Assembly: GCA_015491485.1 (NCBI GenBank)
Contig: WFVT01000394.1
Location: 1-44,766, forward strand
Direction of reading: 5' to 3'
Length of the DNA stretch: 44,766 bases
From: Candidatus Zhuqueibacterota bacterium
Lineage (GTDB): Bacteria > Zhuqueibacterota > Zhuqueibacteria > Zhuqueibacterales > Geothermadaptataceae
Shown: positions 26,510 to 35,267 of the stretch, piece by piece
Layout of the letters: each line of letters begins with the position of its first letter
How positions within the stretch are numbered: position 1 is the stretch's first letter
The notes under the pieces: generated by a model
The model's database searches: none
The model's input: the letters and a program-made list of their open reading frames with translations, nothing else
Told to the model about the DNA's origin: nothing
Made by a program: the position numbers and the translations under genes

Positions 26510-29161
26510 TCACAGCGAGAACCAGCGACTGATTTTCAGCAAAAACACATTGTTGGGAAAGATGCCGAACAGATCGTCAAAATTGCGATCCCAAACAAAT
26601 TCACCCGTTGGATCGAAACCGGTGCGCTCCTGTGACCAGACCAAATACAGGGTTGACCCGGGAATATATTCCCACCGGATCACCAGATTGCTGCGGAACT
26701 GTTTAAAATTGAAATCGGGTCGGCCGAACCGGTAATCCACCAGCCCATCGCGGTTTTCATCCACTTCAAACACAAAACCGTTGTTCGCAGAGCGGATTTC
26801 CGGTTCGGTGAATACATGAAATCGCTCTTCGTAACGGGCGGCTTTGGGCCGGGTGATCTTTTTGAATTGTGAATATTGACCGGCGGAAATAAACGGCTGG
26901 CCGTAGTACTGAATGGACAAATCGGGCGTCAGGCTGAGGTTCAACCGGATGACAATGCCAAGCGTGGTCTGATTGATGGCTCCGAAAACGTAGGCTGCCT
27001 CGCCGTTCGCTTTGAAGGTGCCGATGTATTGCAAATTGCGCCTGGCGCGGTTATAGAACGGATTCATACTGATATTGACCGCATTGCCCGGCCGGTAAGT
27101 GAAACTGAACCAGAAGTTGCGCACGGTCCGGTGTTCTCGCTGAGTGGAATTGAAGAAAAAGCCGCCTGTCCCCATCCGGAGCCGTTTCCGTGGATCCGAG
27201 AAGAAATTGTACCACAGGCTGTAGCCTCCGGGAACGCGCAGGGCCGGTCCGCCACGCAGACCGGTGGCGTCGAGTCCGTCGAATTCCCGGTTCAGCCCCA
27301 GAGAAAAATTCCAGTAGTTGGTAAACTGCCCGCTGAAATTGACGTTTCCTCCCAGAAACAGCCGGCGGCCGGCGAAATCAAAACCGCTCCACTGATTGAA
27401 GTTGACCTGAAATTGCCGGAAAATCCACCGCGGTGTCCATTCCCGGTATTGCAACCAGGTGAATTGCATGATACGATCGGCGGAGCGCAAATAGCCCAGG
27501 TCGTTCAGTTCCAGCCCGGGAGAGCGCCAGGCGCCGCCGGCGGCATACCGCCAGTGTCCCTTGCCGATGCGGCCGAGCGTCAAATAGCCGCCGTGGCCGG
27601 AAAGAGTCGTCCGGCTGGAGTCGAGCCGGACATGAGTGACGTCCGGGCGCTGAAAGTAGCGCGCCGATGAGGTTTGCACGCGCAGCAAGGCCCGGCGGTC
27701 GCCGCGGATGTGGCTGAAGACCGCGCGCATTTCAATGAAATACGTGCGGTCTTGCCACTCGTGATGCAGATCAAAGCCGCCTGTATAAGCCGAACGGTTC
27801 AAAAACCGGAGATGCGGTTCTGACAGATTGCGATGGGTGGCGGTGATAATCCCGCCGATCCGGGTGGCGCCTTTGTTGTAATCCCGCTGCACGCGGCCGA
27901 CAAAATAGTTGGTAAACGGCTCCACGGTCTGAAAGCGGCGCCGGCCGTTGAAATCGATTTCGGCGCTTTCTCTGGCGGTCATGGCATCCAGAATCCCGAT
28001 GGATAATCCGCTTTTGGTTTTTCCGGAAAGCTTCAGCGCGCCAAGGATGGCGGTGTTCTCCGGCATATCCGCATACTCCCCGGCTCGCAAAGATGGAGCA
28101 TATTGCGGCTGCCGCCCGATACGCCGCGAATAAAACAGCGATTCCCGCGCCAGATCGCCGCCACCGATCATGAGCGGATAGTCGAAAATATCACGGCCTT
28201 CGATGAAAAATGGGCGTTTTTCCTCATAAAAGGTTTCAAATTCGGTAAGATTCACCACGGAGGGGTCCGCTTCGACCTGCCCGAAATCCGGATTGATCGT
28301 CACATCCAGGGTGAGGTCGCTGGTCACGCCGATTTTGGCATCGAGTCCCCCGCTAAAGCGGGTAAGTTCCCCCGTGGCGAACGGATTCCCGGGCTGTTTT
28401 TTGAAACGGTTCAACCGGCTGACCGAGTAGGGCAACAGCTCGATACGGCGGGGCGGTGTAAGGTTGTGCAAACCGCGAAGCTCGCCGAACATGTGAACGA
28501 TGCCGGGAGAGTCCTGAGGGATGAATTGCCAGGTGGAAAGTTCCTGGTTACGGTACAGGCGCCGGAATACCTGCAGTCCCCAAACATGCTCCTTTTTGCG
28601 CGCAAATCGCAATTGGCTGAGCGGGATCCGGATTTCCGCGGTCCAGCCCAGGCTGTCGATATTGACCCTGGCCACCCATACCGGATCCCAGCTATCGTCT
28701 TGCACCATGCCGTTCTGGCTCCACACTTCATCCTGGCGTACGCCGGCGGCGTTCACTCCAAACAAAAAGGCGGTGCGCCGGTCAAAATAGCTGTCGATCA
28801 TCACGCCGACCTGGTCCGAATCGCCGCCCTCGTCCCGGCGCGCCACCCGGCGCGTTATGGTCTCGGGCATGGAATCATAAGCCCGGATGGCGACGTACAG
28901 ATTTTTGTCGTCATAGCCGATCCGAAAGACCGTGGGTTCGGTGGGAGCCTCGCCTTCATGCGGCTCGATCTGAGTGAAATCCCCGGCTTCAGGAATGGAT
29001 TGCCATACAGGATCATTTAATTTGCCGTCGATGACCGGGCGTATGCCGGTAATCCGTACGGCATGATACACCCGTTTTTCCACTTTCGGATCATCGGAAG
29101 CCTGCGCCTGAGCATACCATGGCAGCAGGAAGCACATAAGGACGAACATGCCCCTATTCAT
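26510..29161 (-). CDS. DUF5916 outer-membrane protein with CBM9-like N-terminal domain
   Basis: An 883-residue protein. A signal peptide (MFVLMCFLLPWYAQAQA) precedes a CBM9-like beta-sandwich (about 35-225: ITGIRPVIDGKLNDPVW, GYDDKNLYVAIRAYD, GWTAEIRIPLSQLRF), then the DUF5916 region with TINPDFGQVEADPSVVNLTE, RPFFIEGRDIF and FYSRRIGR. The last ~450 residues alternate aromatic and polar residues and end in KISRWFSL, a Phe/aromatic-containing C-terminus fitting an outer-membrane beta-barrel. The TonB-like barrel role, possibly carbohydrate-linked, is inferred. A GGAGG site lies 6 bases before the ATG. It is divergent from the deoxynucleoside kinase gene across a 215-base gap. Confidence 0.9.
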   Translation of the reverse strand: MNRGMFVLMCFLLPWYAQAQASDDPKVEKRVYHAVRITGIRPVIDGKLNDPVWQSIPEAGDFTQIEPHEGEAPTEPTVFRIGYDDKNLYVAIRAYDSMPETITRRVARRDEGGDSDQVGVMIDSYFDRRTAFLFGVNAAGVRQDEVWSQNGMVQDDSWDPVWVARVNIDSLGWTAEIRIPLSQLRFARKKEHVWGLQVFRRLYRNQELSTWQFIPQDSPGIVHMFGELRGLHNLTPPRRIELLPYSVSRLNRFKKQPGNPFATGELTRFSGGLDAKIGVTSDLTLDVTINPDFGQVEADPSVVNLTEFETFYEEKRPFFIEGRDIFDYPLMIGGGDLARESLFYSRRIGRQPQYAPSLRAGEYADMPENTAILGALKLSGKTKSGLSIGILDAMTARESAEIDFNGRRRFQTVEPFTNYFVGRVQRDYNKGATRIGGIITATHRNLSEPHLRFLNRSAYTGGFDLHHEWQDRTYFIEMRAVFSHIRGDRRALLRVQTSSARYFQRPDVTHVRLDSSRTTLSGHGGYLTLGRIGKGHWRYAAGGAWRSPGLELNDLGYLRSADRIMQFTWLQYREWTPRWIFRQFQVNFNQWSGFDFAGRRLFLGGNVNFSGQFTNYWNFSLGLNREFDGLDATGLRGGPALRVPGGYSLWYNFFSDPRKRLRMGTGGFFFNSTQREHRTVRNFWFSFTYRPGNAVNISMNPFYNRARRNLQYIGTFKANGEAAYVFGAINQTTLGIVIRLNLSLTPDLSIQYYGQPFISAGQYSQFKKITRPKAARYEERFHVFTEPEIRSANNGFVFEVDENRDGLVDYRFGRPDFNFKQFRSNLVIRWEYIPGSTLYLVWSQERTGFDPTGEFVWDRNFDDLFGIFPNNVFLLKISRWFSL

Positions 29162-29376
29162 GAACGACCTCCACTGAATGATTTGTTTGGGAATATCCGA
29201 TCTCGCCCCGGGGCTCTTTCAATGGACGTATGCGCGGGATAAAAAGTTTTCAAAAAAATGAAGAGGGACGAAAAAACGCGGCGCGCTTATTAAAAAATCT
29301 GCACCGTTGCTGCTTTAAAATGAGCGTGCCGCATATTTTTGCTTGCAGATGGAAGCAAAACTTTTAAACTTTGGGC

Positions 29377-30027
29377 ATGGCTGAAATCGAATCAAAACCG
29401 CGCTATATCGCCATCGCCGGTAATATCGGCGTGGGCAAGACCACGCTGACCGAGATGCTGTGTGACCGTTTCGGCTGGCAACCGTTTTACGAAAAGGTCG
29501 TGGAAAACCCCTATCTGGCGGATTTTTACCTCGATATGCCGCAATGGGCATTCCAATCGCAGATTTTCTTTTTGAAAGAACGGCTCAAGGATCACCTGCA
29601 GATTCAGCACCTCAACCAGACCTGCATTCAGGACCGGACGATTTTTGAGGATGCGGAGATCTTTGCCCGCAATCTGTATGAGCGCGGCGTTATGGCCGAG
29701 CGTGATTTTAGCGTGTACTGGGATTTCTATGAGACCATCCAGCAGTTTTTGCGCCATCCGGATTTGATCATTTATTTGCGCGCCTCCATTTGGACGCTGA
29801 TCAGCCGAATTCGCAAACGCGGCCGCGATTACGAGCAGATTATCGACAAAGAGTATCTGATGCAATTGAACACCCTCTACGACCGTTGGGCCGAGCGTAT
29901 GTCAGCCACCCACCGGGTGCTGATCATCGATACTGATCACCGGGACGTGTACCGGGATGCCGGGTGGTTGGAAGACATGATCGGAAAGATCGATGAGGAG
30001 GTGCGCAAACTGGACGAAGCCCAATAG
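29377..30027 (+). CDS. Deoxynucleoside kinase (dAK/dGK type)
   Basis: A 216-residue kinase that phosphorylates deoxyadenosine, deoxyguanosine or deoxycytidine for dNTP salvage in the cytoplasm. Motifs: P-loop AIAGNIGVGKTTL, the substrate region VVENPYLADFY, DRTIFEDAEIFA (the DRS-type motif, here with Thr), LIIYLRAS and the Arg-rich lid SRIRKRGRDYEQ. The first ATG of the frame is at 29377, after a weak ribosome site; a TTG two codons earlier (29371) is less likely. It appears to be monocistronic; a GC-rich hairpin at 30048-30075 follows the gene without a U-tract. Confidence 0.93.
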   Translation: MAEIESKPRYIAIAGNIGVGKTTLTEMLCDRFGWQPFYEKVVENPYLADFYLDMPQWAFQSQIFFLKERLKDHLQIQHLNQTCIQDRTIFEDAEIFARNLYERGVMAERDFSVYWDFYETIQQFLRHPDLIIYLRASIWTLISRIRKRGRDYEQIIDKEYLMQLNTLYDRWAERMSATHRVLIIDTDHRDVYRDAGWLEDMIGKIDEEVRKLDEAQ

Positions 30028-30146
30028 TTTTATGACGGCGATAAACGGCGCGACGCTCCCCGCGGGGCAGCGCGCATCTCTATCCGCGAACGCTCGTGAA
30101 GACCGGGGCAGGGCATGTTCGGCCTTTATGTAAAAGAAGAATGAAC

Positions 30147-30355
30147 GTATCCGTCCGGTGAAGTACAGGTTGATTTTCAGGGCACGAAAACATTATCACC
30201 GGTCGTATAGCGCGAAGGCGTCCTCGCCAAAATCACAACCAAAAGCGAGGGCGTCCCCGCTGAAATGACGAACTAACGCGAGGCGTCCCCGCCGAGCCCC
30301 CCTCGACCAAAGGCCTCGGGCTGGCATAAAAAGATGCAGTTTACCGGATGGGTAC
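30147..30355 (+). repeat. MITE-like interspersed element, copy 3 (209 bp, internally rearranged)
   Basis: The ends are GTATCCGTCCGGTGAAG and, as reverse complement, GTACCCATCCGGTAAAC. A perfect 8-bp direct repeat GAATGAAC flanks it (30139-30146 and 30356-30363). The left arm matches copy 2 (GTACAGGTTGATTTTCAGGG), but the right arm shared by copies 1, 2 and 4 is missing. The core instead has three variants of a GCGAGGCGTCCCCGCC-like unit (near 30211, 30247 and 30275), suggesting local amplification. Confidence 0.85.
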
Positions 30356-30407
30356 GAATGAACGACCTGGCCGCGAAAAAAGTCCGGCATATCCGGGCAA
30401 ACCGTTT

Positions 30408-30440
30408 TTCAACCCCGAAGCCCGCAAAGGGCCCCAAAAA
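30408..30440 (+). repeat. Short dispersed CACGAAG-type repeat, copy B
   Basis: The 33-base segment beginning TTCAACCCCGAAGCCCGCAA matches 17915-17947 at 27 of 33 positions; like that copy it lies downstream of a gene and close to a MITE-like element. Confidence 0.45.
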
Positions 30441-30674
30441 CGGCGGTTCAAAAACCGTTGTGCGCATCATATCCTTTGCGGGGATTGAGATGGTTGCCTT
30501 ACTTTTGGTTCAAAAAAAGCTCATGATAAAGAAGGCGGCTTTTGGCACGGAAATCACCGCATGCAATCGCCGCCTGTGACAAGCGGGGCCTCGTATCGGT
30601 GGCCGCGACATCCGGAATGCCTTTGCGCGGATCAACGAACGAGCCTGTTCATCCATCCGTTCAAAGGGTTCATT

Positions 30675-31499
30675 TCATTTCTCGGTAACGTCCTGCGGGC
30701 CTTCCGGCGGCAAAAAAGCTCGCGAATCCACCACCGTATCAAGCTGGACTTGCTCAAAACGAATCGTGATGGGCTTTTGCAAAAACTGCCGGTGGTGTGC
30801 GATTTTTACGCCATGATAATCCCGCCAATCGGACCATAACGCCGGCCGTGGCTCGGCATCCGGAGTCTTAAAATAATCCCACCGTTCCACCCGATGCGTT
30901 TCAGGATGGATGTAAATCCGGTAGCGGTTCTGCGGCGTGAGTCCTACATTTTCAAACGCCAGTCCAATCACCACCTGCGGATGCCCGCTGTCGGTGGTTT
31001 CCCCTTCATAACTCAAAACGACGCCCGGGTCTTTCAATTTGAATGGCATGAGAAGCCAGTACGTATCATTAATCACCGACGCGTAGGCGCGCTGCAGCAG
31101 CGTTTGCGAGCGGAGCGAATCGGCGACCGGTTTGCGATTAAACCAGACGCTGCCGTCGCCGCTTCTCAGATTGAGCAGCACCGTATATTGGTTTTTCATC
31201 GCATCGAACCATTCGATTTTGTAGTCGTCGGTTTGCCGGTTCCACCAGTGCGCCCGATCCACACGCACGGTGTCGCGTTCACGCAGCACGAAGTGAAACC
31301 GGATGTATCGGATCCGCCGGAAGGCTTCGTCGGCGCCCACAACGTGCATGACCTTTTCCGCCCATGCCATTGCGCGCGGATCGGATTTGGAAGGATCGAA
31401 CCGGCGAGGTTGATGACCACCGGCGGGTTCGGTGGAACGGCAGGCTTGCAGAGTGACAAGCAGTAACGCGGATACGAGAACAAGCTTTAGGGTGTTCAT
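30675..31499 (-). CDS. Lipoprotein of unknown function
   Basis: A 274-residue protein with a lipoprotein signal peptide: LVLVSALLLVTLQAC, with the acylated Cys at residue 20. The mature part is rich in beta strands and aromatic residues (IRYIRFHFVLRERDTVRVD, HWWNRQTDDYKIEWFD, DPGVVLSYEGET, YRIYIHPETHRVERWDYFK). The alternating strand pattern recalls the LolA/LolB-like half-barrel fold, which would suit a periplasmic outer-membrane-facing protein, but that is inference and no family is recognised. AGGAGG lies 12 bases before the ATG, a long spacing. It is separated by 153 bases from the upstream HEAT-cyclophilin lipoprotein on the same strand. Confidence 0.75.
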   Translation of the reverse strand: MNTLKLVLVSALLLVTLQACRSTEPAGGHQPRRFDPSKSDPRAMAWAEKVMHVVGADEAFRRIRYIRFHFVLRERDTVRVDRAHWWNRQTDDYKIEWFDAMKNQYTVLLNLRSGDGSVWFNRKPVADSLRSQTLLQRAYASVINDTYWLLMPFKLKDPGVVLSYEGETTDSGHPQVVIGLAFENVGLTPQNRYRIYIHPETHRVERWDYFKTPDAEPRPALWSDWRDYHGVKIAHHRQFLQKPITIRFEQVQLDTVVDSRAFLPPEGPQDVTEK

Positions 31500-31652
31500 C
31501 CTGATGCGATACCTCCTGTTGCTGAAGTTGTCATGAACCGTAGTTTTCGAGAATAACCGCCGTGCAATGAACGCTTTTTAGGCGATCATAGCGGGGGTGC
31601 GGAGCCGGCAGTTGCGGGCGACCTTACGGTTGCGTCTGCATGCGGCGTCCGT

Positions 31653-33629
31653 TCATCGAATTTCCACCGATAGGATGCGGTCACCCACCTGGATGGCGTC
31701 CAGAACGTCACGGCCACGGATGATACGGCCAAAAAGGGTGTAGCGGCCATCGAGATGTGGCTGCTCGCTGTGGGTTATGAAAAACTGACAGCCTTCGGTG
31801 TCCGGACCGGCCGAGGCCATGCCGACCATGCCCCGGAAATAGCGGCGCCGGTTGAATTCAGACCGAATGCTGTACCCGGGCGATCCCCAGGAATCCCCGC
31901 GTGGATCGCCGCCCTGGATGACGAAATTGGGCACCACCCGGTGAAAATTCAGGCCGTTGAAAAAGCCCTGCCGGGCCAGGCGCACAAAATTCAGCGTCGT
32001 CAGTGGCGCATCATCGGGGAACAGTTGAATCTCAATCGCCCCCTTTTCGGTATTCACCACCGCCACCCGCCCCCGTAATGCTTTGATGTCCGCCAGAGTA
32101 AATTTTTGATGCGGCCGGGTTTCCCGCGGCAGCCGGTCGGCGTACGTGCGGCCGGTGAGCTGTTCGAGCGCACGGGCTGCAGCCCGGGCATAAGGCCTGT
32201 CCGGCACGTTCAATTGGGCTTCCAGCAGCGGGACGGCTTTTTGTATTTTGAGCTTTGCAAACGCATCGAAAATCATCGCCGCCGCTTCCACATCCACAGG
32301 GGCAGGCAATGTTTTGAACGCTGCCAGCAGCAGATCAGCGAGCGCCCGCGCGGCTTTTGGGGCCTGTGCCATCTGTCCCGCCACGATCGCCGTCAGCACG
32401 GCGTCGTTTTCGGAAAGCGCCAGCCGATACAGAGGCAAGCGCTGGCCGAATGGCAGCCGCGACAGCGCAGACAGCACCTGCACTTTGACAACGCCGGGCC
32501 CGGCCTGATACAGGGTTTGCAATTCCTGAGCCGCTTGCGGATGGCCGGTTTTCGCCAGAGCTTCGGCGAGTCGCGCCCGGAAATACGGATTCGGATGGCC
32601 GGCCAGTTCGAGCAGCCGGGCGAAAGACGAAGGACCGGCCAGCACGGCCAGGGCGTTTGCTGCGGCAGCCGCTTCCCGCCAGCTCGAATCCGCCCGTGCC
32701 AATCGGTCTGAAAGCATGGTTTGGATGTCGTCGCGGTTCTCCAGGGGCTTCCCGCGCCGCACGATGGCCGTTTCCAGGGCTTGCAGCGCCGTGAGACGCA
32801 CGTGTTCGTTATCGTCTTCAAATGGCAGGCGACCGGCGATATCGGCCGGAGCGATGGCGCCCAGCGCGCGGCTCGCGTTAACGCGCACCCGCCAATCCGG
32901 ATCGGTTTGAGCCACCGGGGTGAGGGAATCGACGGCGGCGGTTGCGCGAATATTGCCGAGGGCACGGGCGGCGTTCATGCGGACGCGGGCGTCCACATCG
33001 CGCAAACCGGAGATCATCCACTGTACCGCGCTGCTGTCAGACAATCGCATCAGTGCATACATGGCACGCCAGCGCACTTCGGGCAACGTCTCTTGCAACA
33101 GCGGCGCCAGCTCGGCCGCCTGCGACGGCAGCGGGAGTTTTCGGTAGCCCATGATGCCCAGCGCCACCGCCGCTTCACCGCGGAGCAGCGGCAGCGGATC
33201 CCGCAGGGCTTCGTGCAGAACGGCGAGCGATTCGGTGCCGCCGATTTTGCCGAGCGCCTGAATCAGGGCTTGCCGGACCTCGACATCTTTTTCCCGGCGC
33301 CAGCGCTCGTGCAGTGCACGGACGGCTTTGGCCGTGCCCAGCTGTCCCAGTGCAAAAACCGCTTCCACCCGCAACGCGGCATCGGAATCATTGACAAACG
33401 GCAGCAGCAGCGGCACGGCGGCGGTGTCCAGCATTTGACCCAGTGAGACAATAGCCTGCTTGCGAACCGGTTTCGCGGGGTGTTGCAAAAAGGTGCGCAG
33501 GCTATCTACCGGCACCCGGCGGTCAGCCAACCGCAAAATGGTTTCGATTTCGCGATCGTATTGGGCGTTTGAACAGGCGGATATGACGAAAATGAAGCAG
33601 GAAAAGAACCATACGGGCCAGGGTCTCAT
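31653..33629 (-). CDS. HEAT-repeat lipoprotein with C-terminal cyclophilin-type prolyl isomerase
   Basis: A 658-residue protein. The signal peptide ends in a lipobox (FVISAC), so the protein is probably anchored in an envelope membrane facing the periplasm. Residues ~45-480 are a long array of HEAT/PBS-type repeats (KPVRKQAIVSLGQM, AALRVEAVFALGQLG, ARVRMNAARALGNIRA, WRVRVNASRALGAIAP). Residues ~510-658 are a cyclophilin with the catalytic FHRVVPNFVIQGGDP and CQFFITHSEQPHLDGRYTLF; the usual Trp is His, as in many bacterial enzymes. The start at 33629 is set by GGAGG nine bases upstream. The HEAT array probably recruits client proteins. Confidence 0.9.
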   Translation of the reverse strand: MRPWPVWFFSCFIFVISACSNAQYDREIETILRLADRRVPVDSLRTFLQHPAKPVRKQAIVSLGQMLDTAAVPLLLPFVNDSDAALRVEAVFALGQLGTAKAVRALHERWRREKDVEVRQALIQALGKIGGTESLAVLHEALRDPLPLLRGEAAVALGIMGYRKLPLPSQAAELAPLLQETLPEVRWRAMYALMRLSDSSAVQWMISGLRDVDARVRMNAARALGNIRATAAVDSLTPVAQTDPDWRVRVNASRALGAIAPADIAGRLPFEDDNEHVRLTALQALETAIVRRGKPLENRDDIQTMLSDRLARADSSWREAAAAANALAVLAGPSSFARLLELAGHPNPYFRARLAEALAKTGHPQAAQELQTLYQAGPGVVKVQVLSALSRLPFGQRLPLYRLALSENDAVLTAIVAGQMAQAPKAARALADLLLAAFKTLPAPVDVEAAAMIFDAFAKLKIQKAVPLLEAQLNVPDRPYARAAARALEQLTGRTYADRLPRETRPHQKFTLADIKALRGRVAVVNTEKGAIEIQLFPDDAPLTTLNFVRLARQGFFNGLNFHRVVPNFVIQGGDPRGDSWGSPGYSIRSEFNRRRYFRGMVGMASAGPDTEGCQFFITHSEQPHLDGRYTLFGRIIRGRDVLDAIQVGDRILSVEIR

Positions 33630-33876
33630 AAGGTCGGGCCTCCGTATTAAACTCACCGGCGCCGGTGCTCCATGGCGGACTTGTCGCTGAACCGGTGTTG
33701 ATTTCCATCGGTTTGAATAAAAACGGCTCTAATATAAACCGTGTGGTGCGGACAGTCAAGTAACAAAAGCATGGAGCTGCATGTCCGCCGTTTTCACGCC
33801 GATGACAGGAGCTCACGATCCTTTATCAGCCAGCAACGAACGATGATGCTTTCGCTTGCAAAAACGAGCTTTTTGG

Positions 33877-34132
33877 ATATCCGTCCGGCGAAGCGCCGGT
33901 TGATTTTCACGGCGCGAAGGCTTCCCCGCCGGTAATCCAAGGTGAAGGCATCCCCGCCGATCGTCCTGACCCCGGCGGGAGGCCCTCGGGATAATTGGAA
34001 AAATTTGTTTTTGGGGCAGCCGGTCAGTATGAAATGGGGATCAGAGTGGAAGCCCTGCGGCAGGTTCAGAGTCTTTGCAAGGGACAGGTTCATGAGTTGC
34101 TATTGCCGAAGTGCCCATCACCGCAAGGATAC
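33877..34132 (+). repeat. MITE-like interspersed element, copy 4 (256 bp, most diverged)
   Basis: The left end is ATATCCGTCCGGCGAAG and the right end, as reverse complement, GTATCCTTGCGGTGATG. It has the GGTTGATTTTCACGGCGCGAAG left arm, a core with GAAGGCATCCCCGCCGA, and the right-arm GGTCAGTATGAAATGGGGAT found in copies 1 and 2. Its TIRs are more eroded and no clear target duplication remains (CTTTTTGG against CTGGATTG), so this is probably an older insertion. Confidence 0.75.
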
Positions 34133-34209
34133 CTGGATTGAGCGCCTGGCATGATCAGTCTTCAAAGCCCGTGGCAATCGCGCTTTCTATTTTAAAAATT
34201 AAAAAGAAG

Positions 34210-34238
34210 TTGCAATCCCTGCACCGCACATGTAAATT
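34210..34238 (+). promoter_or_regulatory. Candidate promoter of the lipid A operon
   Basis: TTGCAA (34210-34215), a 17-base spacer, TAAATT (34233-34238), 32 bases before the ATG of the Gfo/Idh gene and just outside MITE-like copy 4. Seen by eye only. Confidence 0.4.
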
Positions 34239-34270
34239 TAGCGGCGAATTCATCGAGAAGGAGGTGAGGA

Positions 34271-35260
34271 ATGGAACCGGTTCGTGTTGGTGTGGTGGGA
34301 GTGGGCCATCTTGGGCGCTTGCACGCCCTGCTGTACAAAAATGTTCCGCGCGCTCAGCTTGCCGGCGTCTTTGATATTTCACCCGAGACTGCGGCTGCTG
34401 TGGCCCGCGAAACCGGCTGCCGTGCATTCGAAACCTACCGCGATTTACTGGCGCACGTCGATGCCGTCAATGTGGTGGTTCCGACCACGCAACATTTTTC
34501 TGTAGCCGCTGAAGCATTGCGGCTGGGAAAGCATGTCTTCATCGAAAAGCCGATCACCTCCTCCCTCCAAGAAGCCGATGAGCTGATCCGTCTGGCGCGC
34601 GAAAATCGATGCCTGATTCAGGTGGGCCACATCGAACGGTTTAATCAAGCCATGCGCGCCCTGTCCACCGTCCCCCTGAACCCGCGTTTTATTGAGTCGC
34701 ACCGGCTGGCGACGTTCAATCCACGCGGCACCGATGTGGCGGTGGTGCTGGATTTGATGATCCACGACATCGACATCATCCTGACGCTGGTCAACAGTCC
34801 CGTTGCCCGCATCGATGCCAACGGGGTGGCCGTCATTTCAGGTGAGCCGGACATTGCCAATGCCCGCATTACCTTCGAAAACGGATGCGTGGCGAACGTT
34901 ACCGCAAGCCGCATCTCACAAAAAAAGATGCGCAAAATGCGCCTGTTTGAAAAGGATAGCTATGTTTCCATCGATTTTCTGCAGGGACTGACCGAACGCT
35001 TCCGTCTGGTGGCACAACTGCCCGATGAAGAACAGCAGACCGGTGTCATCATGGGAAAACTGGAAGGCAAGCGCACCCGGTATGTTTATTATGAGCGGCT
35101 GCAAGCGCCGGAAGGCAACGCCCTGCAAATTGAGCTGGAAGAGTTTGTCGATGCGATCGTAACCGGCCGGAAGCCGCACGTAACGGCGGAAGACGGCCGT
35201 AATGCTCTGGCTGTGGCCACGCAAATCGCCGACATTATCAAACGCCAACCGATCGATTGA
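34271..35260 (+). CDS. Gfo/Idh/MocA oxidoreductase, possibly GnnA-like UDP-GlcNAc 3-dehydrogenase
   Basis: A 329-residue NAD-dependent sugar dehydrogenase. The N-terminal Rossmann fold begins VGVVGVGHLGRLHALLY; the active-site region reads EKPITSS, then VGHIERFNQAM and LDLMIHDIDIIL. The GHxERFN motif and the position at the head of a lipid A operon are as in GnnA, which oxidises UDP-GlcNAc at C3 so that an amine, and later an amide-linked acyl chain, can be placed there. The GnnB aminotransferase is not in the window, so the substrate is inferred. AAGGAGGTGA precedes the ATG. The next gene starts 7 bases after its stop. Confidence 0.8.
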   Translation: MEPVRVGVVGVGHLGRLHALLYKNVPRAQLAGVFDISPETAAAVARETGCRAFETYRDLLAHVDAVNVVVPTTQHFSVAAEALRLGKHVFIEKPITSSLQEADELIRLARENRCLIQVGHIERFNQAMRALSTVPLNPRFIESHRLATFNPRGTDVAVVLDLMIHDIDIILTLVNSPVARIDANGVAVISGEPDIANARITFENGCVANVTASRISQKKMRKMRLFEKDSYVSIDFLQGLTERFRLVAQLPDEEQQTGVIMGKLEGKRTRYVYYERLQAPEGNALQIELEEFVDAIVTGRKPHVTAEDGRNALAVATQIADIIKRQPID

Positions 35261-35267
35261 GGTGAGA

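Larger units (their letters stand above)
30028..30674. other. Intergenic spacer with repeat copy 3
   Basis: A 647-base gap. It holds a strong GC hairpin around 30048-30075 (GCGCGACGCTCCCC against GGGGCAGCGCGC), MITE-like copy 3 (30147-30355) and a second copy of the CACGAAG-type segment (30408-30440). Frames across 30334-30839 have no protein pattern. Confidence 0.6.
33630..34270. other. Intergenic spacer between divergent genes with repeat copy 4
   Basis: A 641-base gap between the HEAT-cyclophilin gene (minus) and the lipid A operon (plus). It holds MITE-like copy 4 (33877-34132), a candidate promoter (34210-34238) and the AAGGAGGTGA ribosome site of the next gene. Short frames here lie over the repeat and show no protein pattern. 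Confidence 0.6.

Noticed and set aside
28103-29020. 305-codon open frame on the plus strand
   Set aside because: Shadow of the DUF5916 gene; no motif or ribosome site.
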